Part shown: in pieces, positions 1 through 6,112 of the stretch
Layout of the letters: each line of letters starts with the position of its first letter
How positions within the stretch are numbered: the stretch's first letter is position 1
NCBI GenBank assembly: GCA_007120055.1
Contig: SKOL01000718.1
Span: 1-7,239, forward strand
Reading direction: 5' to 3'
Origin: Anaerobacillus sp.
Lineage (GTDB): Bacteria; Bacillota; Bacilli; Bacillales_H; Anaerobacillaceae
DNA length: 7,239 bases
Position numbers and translations under genes: made by a program
The notes under the pieces: model-generated
Database searches by the model: none
The model's input: only the letters and a program-made list of their open reading frames with translations
What the model was told of the DNA's origin: nothing

Positions 1-379
1 CGACGGTTTCTAATCATCAGTGATGCTGTTAAATCTCCATAAATAGGGTGCTCGACAACGACATCTTTCACTGCACCACCTAGGTCAACGATCATGTTTA
101 ATTCTCGTGCTGTTTCTTCAGGAGAATGTTTACAGGCGATTACTTTAGAAAGCATCTCAGTCTTTGTTTGCTCTTTTATAAAAACATACCCTTGTGATGT
201 AGCTAAAATTGGATAATTTCTTGCTTTTAAAATAGAAATGTCTTGGACAATTACTTGTCTAGAAACATTCGTTTTGGAAGCTAAAAGTGTTCCGGTAATC
301 GGTTGGCTTGATTCAGTAAGCCATTTTAATATTAAGTTTCTTCGATCTTCACCTAACACTTTTTTTCTTGTTGTTTCAT
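1..379 (-). CDS. niaR: NiaR (YrxA) niacin-responsive transcription repressor, 3' end cut by window, apparent frameshift near start
   Basis: This encodes a DNA-binding repressor of NAD synthesis genes that uses niacin as co-repressor. From position 359 downward the frame is open to the window edge. It reads as a winged helix-turn-helix (VSRQVIVQDISILKARN, followed by ILATSQGYVF) and then the start of a 3H domain (IACKHSPEETARE and VVVEHPIYGDLTAS). The His and the Glu eight residues later fit two metal ligands described for the Thermotoga NiaR 3H domain; the later histidines lie outside the window. About 126 residues of an expected 180 or so are present. The best start is ATG at 379, with AAGGGGGAG at 395-387 and 7-nt spacing, and its first residues resemble the B. 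subtilis protein. However, a run of seven A (365-359 region) puts this ATG out of frame, giving a stop at 355-353 after eight codons. In-frame alternatives are GTG 359, without a ribosome site, and ATG 422, overlapping nifS. The family call is firm, the start is not. Confidence 0.85.
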
Positions 380-408
380 ACGTTATCTCCCCCTTAGTAT
401 AAAAATTT

Positions 409-1530
409 CTAAAAATATTCATTAACGATTGTATTGAGAGCTTCTGCTGTTTTTTTAATATGTGATTCTGTCGTTTGTTTTCCGAGAGAGATACGAATTA
501 ACTCTGTTGCTGCTTCTTTACTGTAACCAAGTTGAAGCATTGTTTTTGATGCATTTTGCTCACCGACTTTACAAGCTGTTCCAGTGGAGATTGCAATGTT
601 TTTTTGATTCAGTTGTAACATTACATATTGGCCTTCGATTCCATGAATACGCAATGATAAATGGTGTTCTAAGCGATATTCGGGGTGACCGATTAAGCTA
701 TAGGATACATTATAGTTGTCTAAACTCCCTAATAGTTGTTCACTAAGTTTTTTTAGACGTTTTTGTTCTGCTTCCATTGCCGAACATATCTGGATGGCTG
801 CTTCAGTAAAACTAGCTATCGCAGGTACATTGACTGTTCCGGCGCGAAAGCCATTTTCGTGTGATGTGTTTGGAATAATTGGCGTCCATTTAATAGAAGG
901 AGCAATATAGACCGCACCAACACCTTTAGGTCCGTAAATTTTATGGCTTGAAAGCGATATACTATCAACATTTAAAGCAGCTACATCAATAATAGTTTTT
1001 CCAAATGCTTGAACACAGTCGCTATGAAAAACAATGTTTTTTTGTTTTAGTAATTTACCGATCTCACTTAAGTTTTGAATCGTACCGATATCGGAATTAG
1101 CGTATCCAATAGACACGAGAATTGTATCGTCTCTAAGTTCATTCTCTAACGCAGGAATTGATACAACTCCGTACTTGTCTACCTCTAAGAAAGTCACATC
1201 GTAGCCTTCTTCTTCTAACTGCAAAAAAGTGTTAATTACTGAAAAATGTTCAATACTCGTTGTAATAATATGTCCCTTTTTCCCTTTGACTAATGACTTA
1301 ATCGCTAAGTTATTGGAATCAGATCCACCGCCAGTGAAATAAACCCCCTGTTCAGCGCCGTTTATACAGTTTGCTATTGTTTTTCTAGACTGCTCTAAAA
1401 GATTTTTCGCTTGTCCGCCAACATCATGAAGACTGCTAGGATTACCGTAAAAATTTTGTGATGCCTTCGTGAAAACTTGTAGGGCGCGATCAGACATGGG
1501 GGTTGTTGCGCAATAATCTAAATAAATCAT
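409..1530 (-). CDS. nifS: NifS-type cysteine desulfurase, probably dedicated to the NadA iron-sulfur cluster
   Basis: This is a pyridoxal-phosphate enzyme of aminotransferase class V that takes sulfur from L-cysteine for Fe-S cluster assembly. The 373-residue product carries the family landmarks in order: MIYLDYCATTPM at the N-terminus, GNPSSLH, FTGGGSDSNN, the cofactor-stacking His in SIEHFS (about H95), HSDCVQAFGK with the PLP-binding Asp (about D171), SHKIYGPKG with the Schiff-base Lys (about K197), and STGTAC with the likely catalytic Cys (about C320). I chose ATG 1530 because GAGGTG at 1542-1537 sits 6 nt before it. The longer frame starting at GTG 1539 would begin inside that ribosome site. 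It lies 29 nt upstream of niaR on the same strand and diverges from nadBCA. In B. subtilis the equivalent gene is needed for NadA activity; that this copy serves the same job is inferred from position. Confidence 0.93.
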   Translation of the reverse strand: MIYLDYCATTPMSDRALQVFTKASQNFYGNPSSLHDVGGQAKNLLEQSRKTIANCINGAEQGVYFTGGGSDSNNLAIKSLVKGKKGHIITTSIEHFSVINTFLQLEEEGYDVTFLEVDKYGVVSIPALENELRDDTILVSIGYANSDIGTIQNLSEIGKLLKQKNIVFHSDCVQAFGKTIIDVAALNVDSISLSSHKIYGPKGVGAVYIAPSIKWTPIIPNTSHENGFRAGTVNVPAIASFTEAAIQICSAMEAEQKRLKKLSEQLLGSLDNYNVSYSLIGHPEYRLEHHLSLRIHGIEGQYVMLQLNQKNIAISTGTACKVGEQNASKTMLQLGYSKEAATELIRISLGKQTTESHIKKTAEALNTIVNEYF

Positions 1531-1707
1531 TTTAAACACCTCGATTTTGGAATTTTACCCAATGGTGGAAATTTCTTTCGTAAATACTACTTTGTTTACT
1601 ACAAAATAAACGAGTTTTTATTGATATGAAGCTAACGATGAGTGTACATCAAAACAACTTTTCTGTGTAACAAAAATCATAAACTTTTTTATAAAATAAA
1701 AAAAGTC

Positions 1708-1736
1708 TTGTCACTAGTTTAAAAGTATGTAAATAT
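1708..1736 (+). promoter_or_regulatory. Candidate sigma-A promoter for nadBCA
   Basis: TTGTCA (1708-1713) matches 5 of 6 bases of the -35 consensus. It is followed after 16-17 nt by a weak -10, TAAATA or AAATAT (1730-1736), preceded by TG. Start of transcription would be near 1743, inside the right operator-like site, leaving a leader of about 255 nt before nadB. The -35 falls within the left operator-like site. The -10 assignment is uncertain. Confidence 0.45.
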
Positions 1737-1745
1737 AGGTGTCAA
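1716..1745 (-). promoter_or_regulatory. Candidate sigma-A promoter for nifS-niaR
   Basis: On the minus strand, a perfect -35 hexamer TTGACA (1745-1740) is followed after 18 nt by TAAACT (1721-1716), which matches 4 of 6 bases of the -10 consensus. Transcription would start near 1709 and give a nifS leader of about 180 nt. The -35 lies inside the right-hand TGTCAAGACA operator-like site, so a bound repressor would block it. Between 1531 and 1700 I see only AT-rich sequence with no gene. Confidence 0.5.
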
Positions 1746-1787
1746 GACAGTTGTATGTTCATAAATAATTCATAATTAGCTGACCAA

Positions 1788-1983
1788 GGCGCTTGCGCTT
1801 TTCTATGTCTAGCTTCAGGTGCCATCGGCTCGACCACTTCAGTCAAGCTACTACCTTGAATTACTTCACTGTAGCTTTGCGACGAGTAACCGCAGGAGCA
1901 CGCCTTGCGGTCTAAAACCTGACCGCTACAGGCAGGCCTTCCAGTGGTTTTCGCCGATAGGCGGGCGCCTTACGCTTTTCTTA
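1788..1983 (+). repeat. GC-rich, folded intergenic repeat-like element in the nadB leader
   Basis: No gene is seen here. Bases 1801-1980 are about 54% GC by count, against 18% in 1681-1740. Near-identical segments flank it: GGCGCTTGCGCTTTTCT (1788-1804) and GGCGCCTTACGCTTTTCT (1964-1981). A long-range stem can form between AGGTGCC (1817-1823) and GGCGCCT (1964-1970), with CGGC (1826-1829) against GCCG (1953-1956). Internal hairpins pair AAGCTAC (1845-1851) with GTAGCTT (1871-1877), ACCGCA (1889-1894) with TGCGGT (1906-1911), and CGCC with GGCG around GATA (1952-1963). The sequence resembles dispersed non-coding repeats I recall from Bacillaceae genomes, where GCGCTTGCGCTTTTC ends one copy and TGTCTAGCTTCAG begins the next. 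On that reading, 1788-1804 is the tail of one copy and 1806-1983 a full one. Family membership is from memory and not verified. Confidence 0.6.
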
Positions 1984-1997
1984 CAAGGGGGATTGTC

Positions 1998-3617
1998 ATG
2001 AATGTTAAGAAAACAGAGGTGGTTATCATCGGTAGTGGCTTAGCAGGCTTAATGACCGCAGATTACCTTTGTGACCAAAAAAATGTGATGCTTATCACAA
2101 AGTCTGAGCTGAATAACAGTAATTCAATGTTAGCACAAGGTGGAATTGCTGCAGCTGTTACGAAGGAGGATCACTGGCAGGAGCATTTTGAGGATACAAT
2201 CGTTGCTGGTGGGTTTCATAATCTTAAAGAGATGACAGAGCTTCTTGTAAAGCAAGGTTCTTCGTTAATTAATCGACTTATTGAAATTGGCGTCGCATTC
2301 GATAAAGACAAAAATAATGAACTCTCCTTAGGAATGGAAGGAGCTCATACAAAAAGGCGAATCCTCCATGCTGGTGGAGATGCAACTGGAAAAGTAATCG
2401 TTGAAGCATTGATGTCAAGGGTTATCCCTAAAATTGATGTTTGTGAGCGTGAAATGGCTTTTGATTTACAAGTGGAAGATGGTGTTTGTCAAGGCGTGTT
2501 CACGAAAGATATAAAAGGCACTATTAGTTACGTTGAGGCGGACCATGTCATTATTGCTACAGGTGGTGTCGGTCAACTTTATTCTGCTACATCAAACTGT
2601 AAGGAGGCTACTGGGGATGGGATTGCTATGGCATACCGAGCTGGTGCCGAGATAGCTGATATGGAGTTTATTCAATTTCACCCAACTTTATTAATGAATG
2701 GCAATAGTAGTTGTGGTTTGATTTCAGAAGCTGTTCGTGGTGAAGGAGCCAAGCTAGTCAATGAAGAAGGATGCTTCCTTATGAAGGGGAAACATCCAAT
2801 GGAGGACTTAGCACCACGTGATATCGTTGCTAGAGAAATTTTTAATTCGAAACTAAAACAAGAAAAAATCTTTTTAAATATAGAAAGTGTAAACAATTTC
2901 AAACAAAGATTTCCATCCATTTATCAAATGTGCGAAAAAAATCCTGAGATTTTAAAAAGTGAATTATTACCAGTGGAGCCTGGTGCTCACTTTATTATGG
3001 GTGGTATTAAAGTAAATAGAGAAGGGCAATCATCTATCGAAAATTTATATGCTGTTGGTGAATGTGCCTATACAGGGGTGCATGGCGCTAATCGTTTAGC
3101 GAGTAACTCTTTATTAGAAGCAGTTGTATTTAGTGAACGTTTGTCAAAAACAGTCTTACAGAAGAAAAAAAGAACTAAGAAAAAAAGACTTACTCCGTCT
3201 ATCGTACTTAAAAATACAAATTCAAAAAATCTTCCAACGATCGAACAAATTCAAGAAGTGATGGATAAATTTGCCGGAATTATTCGGAATAAAAAAGGGC
3301 TTCAACAAGCGATTTTCTGGTTTCGTCAATATAACGACTTGTTAAATGACAAAAATCATGCTTATTTATCAATTCAAGAAAAAGTTATTAGCAATATGTT
3401 AGTTGTAGGGTTATTAATTACTCAGGCCAGTCTTTTACGAGATGAAAGTCGTGGAGGTCATTATAGGAATGACTTTCCGGCTAAAAATGATCAACGATGG
3501 TCTGGATATCGAAGTGTTTTTGTAAATGGTGAATTAATTCGTGAGAGATTCGTAGAAAACGAAGCCCTCAAGCAAGATTCTTTATCGGAATTAAAAAAGG
3601 AGTTGTCTATTTCATGA
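1998..3617 (+). CDS. nadB: L-aspartate oxidase, first enzyme of de novo NAD synthesis
   Basis: This cytoplasmic flavoprotein oxidises L-aspartate to iminoaspartate, which NadA uses next. The 539-residue product has the FAD dinucleotide motif GSGLAGL (residues 12-18), NSMLAQGGIAAAV (about 42-54), EGAHTKRRILHAGGDATG (114-131), ATGGVGQLYSATSN (187-200), FIQFHPT with H228, APRDIVARE with the active-site Arg (R274), GAHFIMGGI with H331, and GECAYTGVHGANRLASNSL (354-372). H228, R274 and H331 fit the catalytic residues known for E. coli NadB. A lysine/arginine-rich stretch (about 389-397) joins the capping part to the C-terminal helical domain. ATG 1998 is chosen because AAGGGGG (1985-1991) lies 6 nt upstream; the frame is open 18 codons further, to 1944, but only through the folded repeat. 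The stop overlaps the nadC start. Confidence 0.97.
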   Translation: MNVKKTEVVIIGSGLAGLMTADYLCDQKNVMLITKSELNNSNSMLAQGGIAAAVTKEDHWQEHFEDTIVAGGFHNLKEMTELLVKQGSSLINRLIEIGVAFDKDKNNELSLGMEGAHTKRRILHAGGDATGKVIVEALMSRVIPKIDVCEREMAFDLQVEDGVCQGVFTKDIKGTISYVEADHVIIATGGVGQLYSATSNCKEATGDGIAMAYRAGAEIADMEFIQFHPTLLMNGNSSCGLISEAVRGEGAKLVNEEGCFLMKGKHPMEDLAPRDIVAREIFNSKLKQEKIFLNIESVNNFKQRFPSIYQMCEKNPEILKSELLPVEPGAHFIMGGIKVNREGQSSIENLYAVGECAYTGVHGANRLASNSLLEAVVFSERLSKTVLQKKKRTKKKRLTPSIVLKNTNSKNLPTIEQIQEVMDKFAGIIRNKKGLQQAIFWFRQYNDLLNDKNHAYLSIQEKVISNMLVVGLLITQASLLRDESRGGHYRNDFPAKNDQRWSGYRSVFVNGELIRERFVENEALKQDSLSELKKELSIS

Positions 3618-4447
3618 ATGACTTAAGGCTGAAAGCATTGTTAGAACAATTTTTTAATGAGGATATTGGTATTGGTGATTTAACGAGTGAAACAATTTTC
3701 TCTAATAATGATTTCGGTAAAGGAGTATTTGTAGCGAAAGATGATGGAGTATTTAGTGGTGTCAGCATTATTAAACAAGGGTTTAAACTTTTAAATGATG
3801 AAATATCAATCGAGTTCTACGTAACAGATGGGCAAGGAGTAAAAAAGGGTGATGTGATCGCTACTGCTAATGGTCCTGTAGTGGAGTTGTTAAAAGGTGA
3901 ACGTGTTATTTTAAATTTAGTGCAACGAATGAGCGGCATTGCAACAATCACAAAAAAAGCAGTAAAAAATACACAAGGGCATGTTACAAAGATTTGTGAT
4001 ACGCGAAAAACTACCCCTGGACTTAGGATGTTAGAAAAATATGCGGTGACTTGTGGTGGTGGTTTTAATCATCGCTACGGGCTATCCGATGCAGTAATGA
4101 TTAAAGATAACCATATTGCTGCAGCGGGTGGAATAGAAAAAGCTGTGAAAAAAGTACGTGAAAAGCTAGGGCATACTGTGAAAATTGAAGTTGAAACAGA
4201 GTCAAAGGATGATGTTATCGCAGCAGTGAAAGCAAAAGCAGACATTATTATGTTCGATAACCGTTCGCCAGAAGAGATTATTGGATTTAAAAAATTAGTA
4301 CCTGAAGGAATTATAACTGAAGCTTCAGGTGGGATAACCATCGATAATGTGAGCAGTTACGCCAAAACAGAAGTTGACTATATTTCATTAGGTTTTCTAA
4401 CTCATTCAGCAAAAGCGTTAGATATAAGCTTTAATATCGAATCTTAA
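3614..4447 (+). CDS. nadC: Nicotinate-nucleotide pyrophosphorylase (quinolinate phosphoribosyltransferase)
   Basis: This enzyme joins quinolinate with phosphoribosyl pyrophosphate, releasing CO2 and pyrophosphate, to give nicotinate mononucleotide. It is 277 residues, the usual size. Visible family motifs are EDIGIGDLTSE (16-26), KGERVILNLVQRMSGIAT (94-111), DTRKTTPGLR with R131 (129-138), LEKYAV, CGGGFNHRYGLSD with H153-R154, MIKDNHI with K164, EVETE (193-197), MFDN (213-216) and ITEASGG (234-240), covering the substrate-binding basic and acidic residues of the barrel. Its ATG overlaps the nadB stop as ATGA (3614-3617), so translation is probably coupled. The only ribosome site, GGAG at 3599-3602, is 11 nt away, longer than ideal, which fits coupling. 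Confidence 0.97.
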   Translation: MNDLRLKALLEQFFNEDIGIGDLTSETIFSNNDFGKGVFVAKDDGVFSGVSIIKQGFKLLNDEISIEFYVTDGQGVKKGDVIATANGPVVELLKGERVILNLVQRMSGIATITKKAVKNTQGHVTKICDTRKTTPGLRMLEKYAVTCGGGFNHRYGLSDAVMIKDNHIAAAGGIEKAVKKVREKLGHTVKIEVETESKDDVIAAVKAKADIIMFDNRSPEEIIGFKKLVPEGIITEASGGITIDNVSSYAKTEVDYISLGFLTHSAKALDISFNIES

Positions 4448-4490
4448 ATTGGATTGGAGGAATTTGAGTCTCTCCGAATAGCTCAAAATA

Positions 4491-4517
4491 ACTCAACACT
4501 CAACACTCAACACTCAC
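4491..4517 (+). repeat. Heptanucleotide tandem repeat (ACTCAAC) between nadC and nadA
   Basis: Three exact copies of ACTCAAC (4491-4497, 4498-4504, 4505-4511) are followed by a partial fourth, ACTCAC. The block ends 4 nt before the nadA ribosome site AAAAGGAG (4522-4529). Upstream in the same 91-bp gap, TTTGAG (4463-4468) can pair with CTCAAA (4482-4487), and TTGAGT (4464-4469) is complementary to the ACTCAA in every repeat unit, so alternative pairings are possible. No gene is seen in the gap. Confidence 0.85.
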
Positions 4518-4538
4518 ACCCAAAAGGAGATGAATTAA

Positions 4539-5642
4539 ATGAGTATTTTAGAAATGATGGATGAAACAGTTACAATCCCTGATCGTTATAAAGAGATGTC
4601 AACAGAAGAAATGGAAAATAGAATTCGAGAAATTAAAGAAAAGTTTGGTACTCGTCTTTATATTCCTGGACATCATTATCAAAAAGATGAGGTCATTCAA
4701 TTTGCTGACGATACTGGCGATTCATTAAAGCTAGCTCAGCTTTCAGCTAATAATGAGTTAGCAGAATATATCGTTTTTTGTGGTGTTCATTTTATGGCAG
4801 AAACTGCGGATATTTTAACGAACGATAATCAAAAAGTATTATTACCAGACATGAGAGCTGGTTGTTCGATGGCAGATATGGCTGACATTGAACAAACAGA
4901 AAGAGCTTGGGTTAAGCTTCAAGAAATTTTTGGGGATACGATGTTACCGTTGACTTATGTTAATAGCACGGCTGCAATTAAAGCATTCTGTGGTAAACAT
5001 GATGGAGCGACGGTTACTTCATCAAACGCCCAAAAAATGGTGGAGTGGGCATTGACTCAGAAAGAGCGAATTTTCTTTTTACCAGATCAGCACTTAGGAA
5101 GAAACACTGCTTTTGATTTAGGGATTGCGCTTGAAGAAATGGCGATTTGGGATCCAGAATTAGAGAAGTTAGAATTTGACGGAGATGTTAATGACATTAA
5201 GGTCATTTTATGGAAAGGTTATTGTTCTGTTCATGAAAAGTTTACAGTAGAAAATATTGAAGAAGTTCGAAAGCAACATCCGGAAGTGAACATTTTAGTT
5301 CACCCTGAGTGTAGTCATGAAGTCGTTCAATTATCAGATTATGATGGATCGACTAGTTACATTATTAATAAACTTAAAGACGCAGAAGCAAATACGATTT
5401 GGGCGATAGGTACTGAAATGAACTTAGTAAAAAGATTAAGTCAAATTCATTCAGACAAACAAGTTTTTTCATTAAATCCTAACATGTGTCCATGTTTAAC
5501 GATGAATCGAATTGACCTCCCTCATTTATTATGGTCTTTAGAAAGTATAGAAAAAGGAAATCCAATTAATCAAATAACAGTTGAAAAAGAAGTTGCAGAA
5601 AATGCGCTTTTAGCAGTAAACCGTATGCTTCAAAGAGCTTAA
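4539..5642 (+). CDS. nadA: Quinolinate synthase, [4Fe-4S] enzyme of NAD synthesis
   Basis: NadA condenses iminoaspartate from NadB with dihydroxyacetone phosphate to form quinolinate. The 367-residue product is of the longer, Bacillus-type NadA. It contains [12 protein letters not shown] (41-52), [21 protein letters not shown] (80-93), [12 protein letters not shown] (105-116), [12 protein letters not shown] (140-151), LPDQHLGRN (181-189), [10 protein letters not shown] (226-235), HPECSHEV (255-262) and [12 protein letters not shown] (316-327). C109, C229 and C319 are each one residue below the three cluster ligands I recall for B. subtilis NadA (110, 230, 320), so all ligands appear present; C317 is adjacent to the third. 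ATG 4539 follows AAAAGGAG with 9-nt spacing. It is the last gene of the operon, before a strong terminator. Its cluster probably depends on the divergent NifS. Confidence 0.97.
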   Translation: MSILEMMDETVTIPDRYKEMSTEEMENRIREIKEKFGTRLYIPGHHYQKDEVIQFADDTGDSLKLAQLSANNELAEYIVFCGVHFMAETADILTNDNQKVLLPDMRAGCSMADMADIEQTERAWVKLQEIFGDTMLPLTYVNSTAAIKAFCGKHDGATVTSSNAQKMVEWALTQKERIFFLPDQHLGRNTAFDLGIALEEMAIWDPELEKLEFDGDVNDIKVILWKGYCSVHEKFTVENIEEVRKQHPEVNILVHPECSHEVVQLSDYDGSTSYIINKLKDAEANTIWAIGTEMNLVKRLSQIHSDKQVFSLNPNMCPCLTMNRIDLPHLLWSLESIEKGNPINQITVEKEVAENALLAVNRMLQRA

Positions 5643-5664
5643 AAAGCCAACTGTTTTTATAGGG

Positions 5665-5705
5665 TGACAAAAGTAGTTAATCGGACTACTTTTGTCATTT
5701 TTTTT
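5665..5705 (+). terminator. Rho-independent terminator of nadBCA
   Basis: A perfect 13-bp stem, TGACAAAAGTAGT (5665-5677) with ACTACTTTTGTCA (5685-5697), encloses a 7-nt loop and is followed directly by eight T (5698-5705). It begins 22 nt after the nadA stop. Because there is no A-tract on the opposite flank, it should act mainly on rightward transcription, isolating safA from the nad operon. Confidence 0.95.
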
Positions 5706-5763
5706 GGTTAGTTGGTTATTTAGTTTGTTGGAAAGGGAAGCATCGTCATTAGGTTTGTATGAA

Positions 5764-5843
5764 AAAAGGTGGGTGCTTTTGCGAACGACCGTCTGAGATT
5801 CGATAGAAGGTCAAGGTGAAGTGAGTGAAAGCACCCGCCTTTT
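5764..5843. repeat. 80-bp inverted repeat with internal hairpin, between nadA and safA
   Basis: AAAAGGTGGGTGCTTT (5764-5779) is complementary to AAAGCACCCGCCTTTT (5828-5843) at 15 of 16 positions. The exception is a T opposite G, which makes a G-U pair in plus-strand RNA but a mismatch in minus-strand RNA. The 48-nt interior has its own hairpin: GACC (5787-5790) with GGTC (5809-5812), continued by TCT with AGA. The outer arms end in A and T runs, so it could work as a bidirectional terminator, a structured RNA, or a small non-autonomous mobile element. It is separate from the operon terminator, about 60 bp upstream. No coding gene is supported here. Confidence 0.7.
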
Positions 5844-5917
5844 CCATATTAGATGGTGACGTAGGTTTTGTTTGTAAACTCTGAGCGCCTTTCTTAAACA
5901 AATCGATGATTAAGTGG

Positions 5918-5946
5918 TTATATATAACAATTTCATTGCATAAATT
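5918..5946 (+). promoter_or_regulatory. Possible sigma-E promoter for safA (weak)
   Basis: TTATATA (5918-5924), 14 nt, then CATAAATT (5939-5946) matches 5 of 7 and 6 of 8 bases of the sigma-E -35 and -10 consensus as I remember it (KMATATT and CATACAMT). safA is transcribed by the mother-cell sigma-E in B. subtilis, which is why I looked for it. The start would lie about 160 nt upstream of safA. The region is very AT-rich, so a chance match is plausible. Apart from this and the inverted repeat, 5706-6112 shows nothing I can name. Confidence 0.3.
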
Positions 5947-6112
5947 GTGCTGAAGGACGTTATTGATATTTATTTTATTAATGCTACGGAGATTAAAAAC
6001 GTAACATTTTATCAGCAACGGCAAATGTAAAAATTTTTTGTAGATTAGAAGCATGTAATTTTTAAAAAATATATGCTATTGCTGAAGAATTAGTATAAGG
6101 AGGGAATATGAC

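Larger units (their letters stand above)
1704..1749. promoter_or_regulatory. Pair of inverted operator-like sites, probable NiaR binding sites
   Basis: AGTCTTGTCA (1704-1713) and TGTCAAGACA (1740-1749) are inverted copies of each other at 8 of 10 positions. The right copy is itself a TGTC/GACA palindrome around a central AA. Their centres are 36 bp apart, and they cover the -35 of each of the two opposing promoters and the probable start sites. In B. subtilis the orthologous repressor YrxA/NiaR binds the nadB-nifS intergenic region in the presence of nicotinic acid. Assigning these sites to NiaR is inference from that and from their placement. Confidence 0.55.

Noticed and set aside
1531..1539. 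Earlier GTG start for nifS at 1539
   Set aside because: The GTG is part of the GAGGTG ribosome site for ATG 1530, which matches the usual NifS start MIYLDY.
1790..1804. Rho-independent terminator at GCGCTTGCGCTTTTCT
   Set aside because: The hairpin would have only three pairs with a 4-nt loop, too weak, and it is better explained as the end of a repeat copy.
1944..1997. Upstream ATG extending nadB by 18 residues
   Set aside because: The extension is encoded by the folded repeat, has no ribosome site and is absent from the family. ATG 1998 has AAGGGGG at good spacing.
1743..1997. NAD-sensing riboswitch in the nadB leader
   Set aside because: The hairpins fit a repeat element, and I could not find the features of known NAD-binding riboswitch classes. 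Control by NiaR explains regulation.
1819..2001. 60-codon open frame through the GC-rich element
   Set aside because: It lies wholly in structured repeat sequence, has no ribosome site and resembles no protein I know.
4456..4480. Small open frame after GGAGG in the nadC-nadA gap
   Set aside because: A TTG start would be only 3 nt from the GGAGG and the frame ends after five codons.
5749..6054. 101-codon open frame on the minus strand between nadA and safA
   Set aside because: It crosses the inverted repeat, has no convincing ribosome site, and its product is not recognisable.
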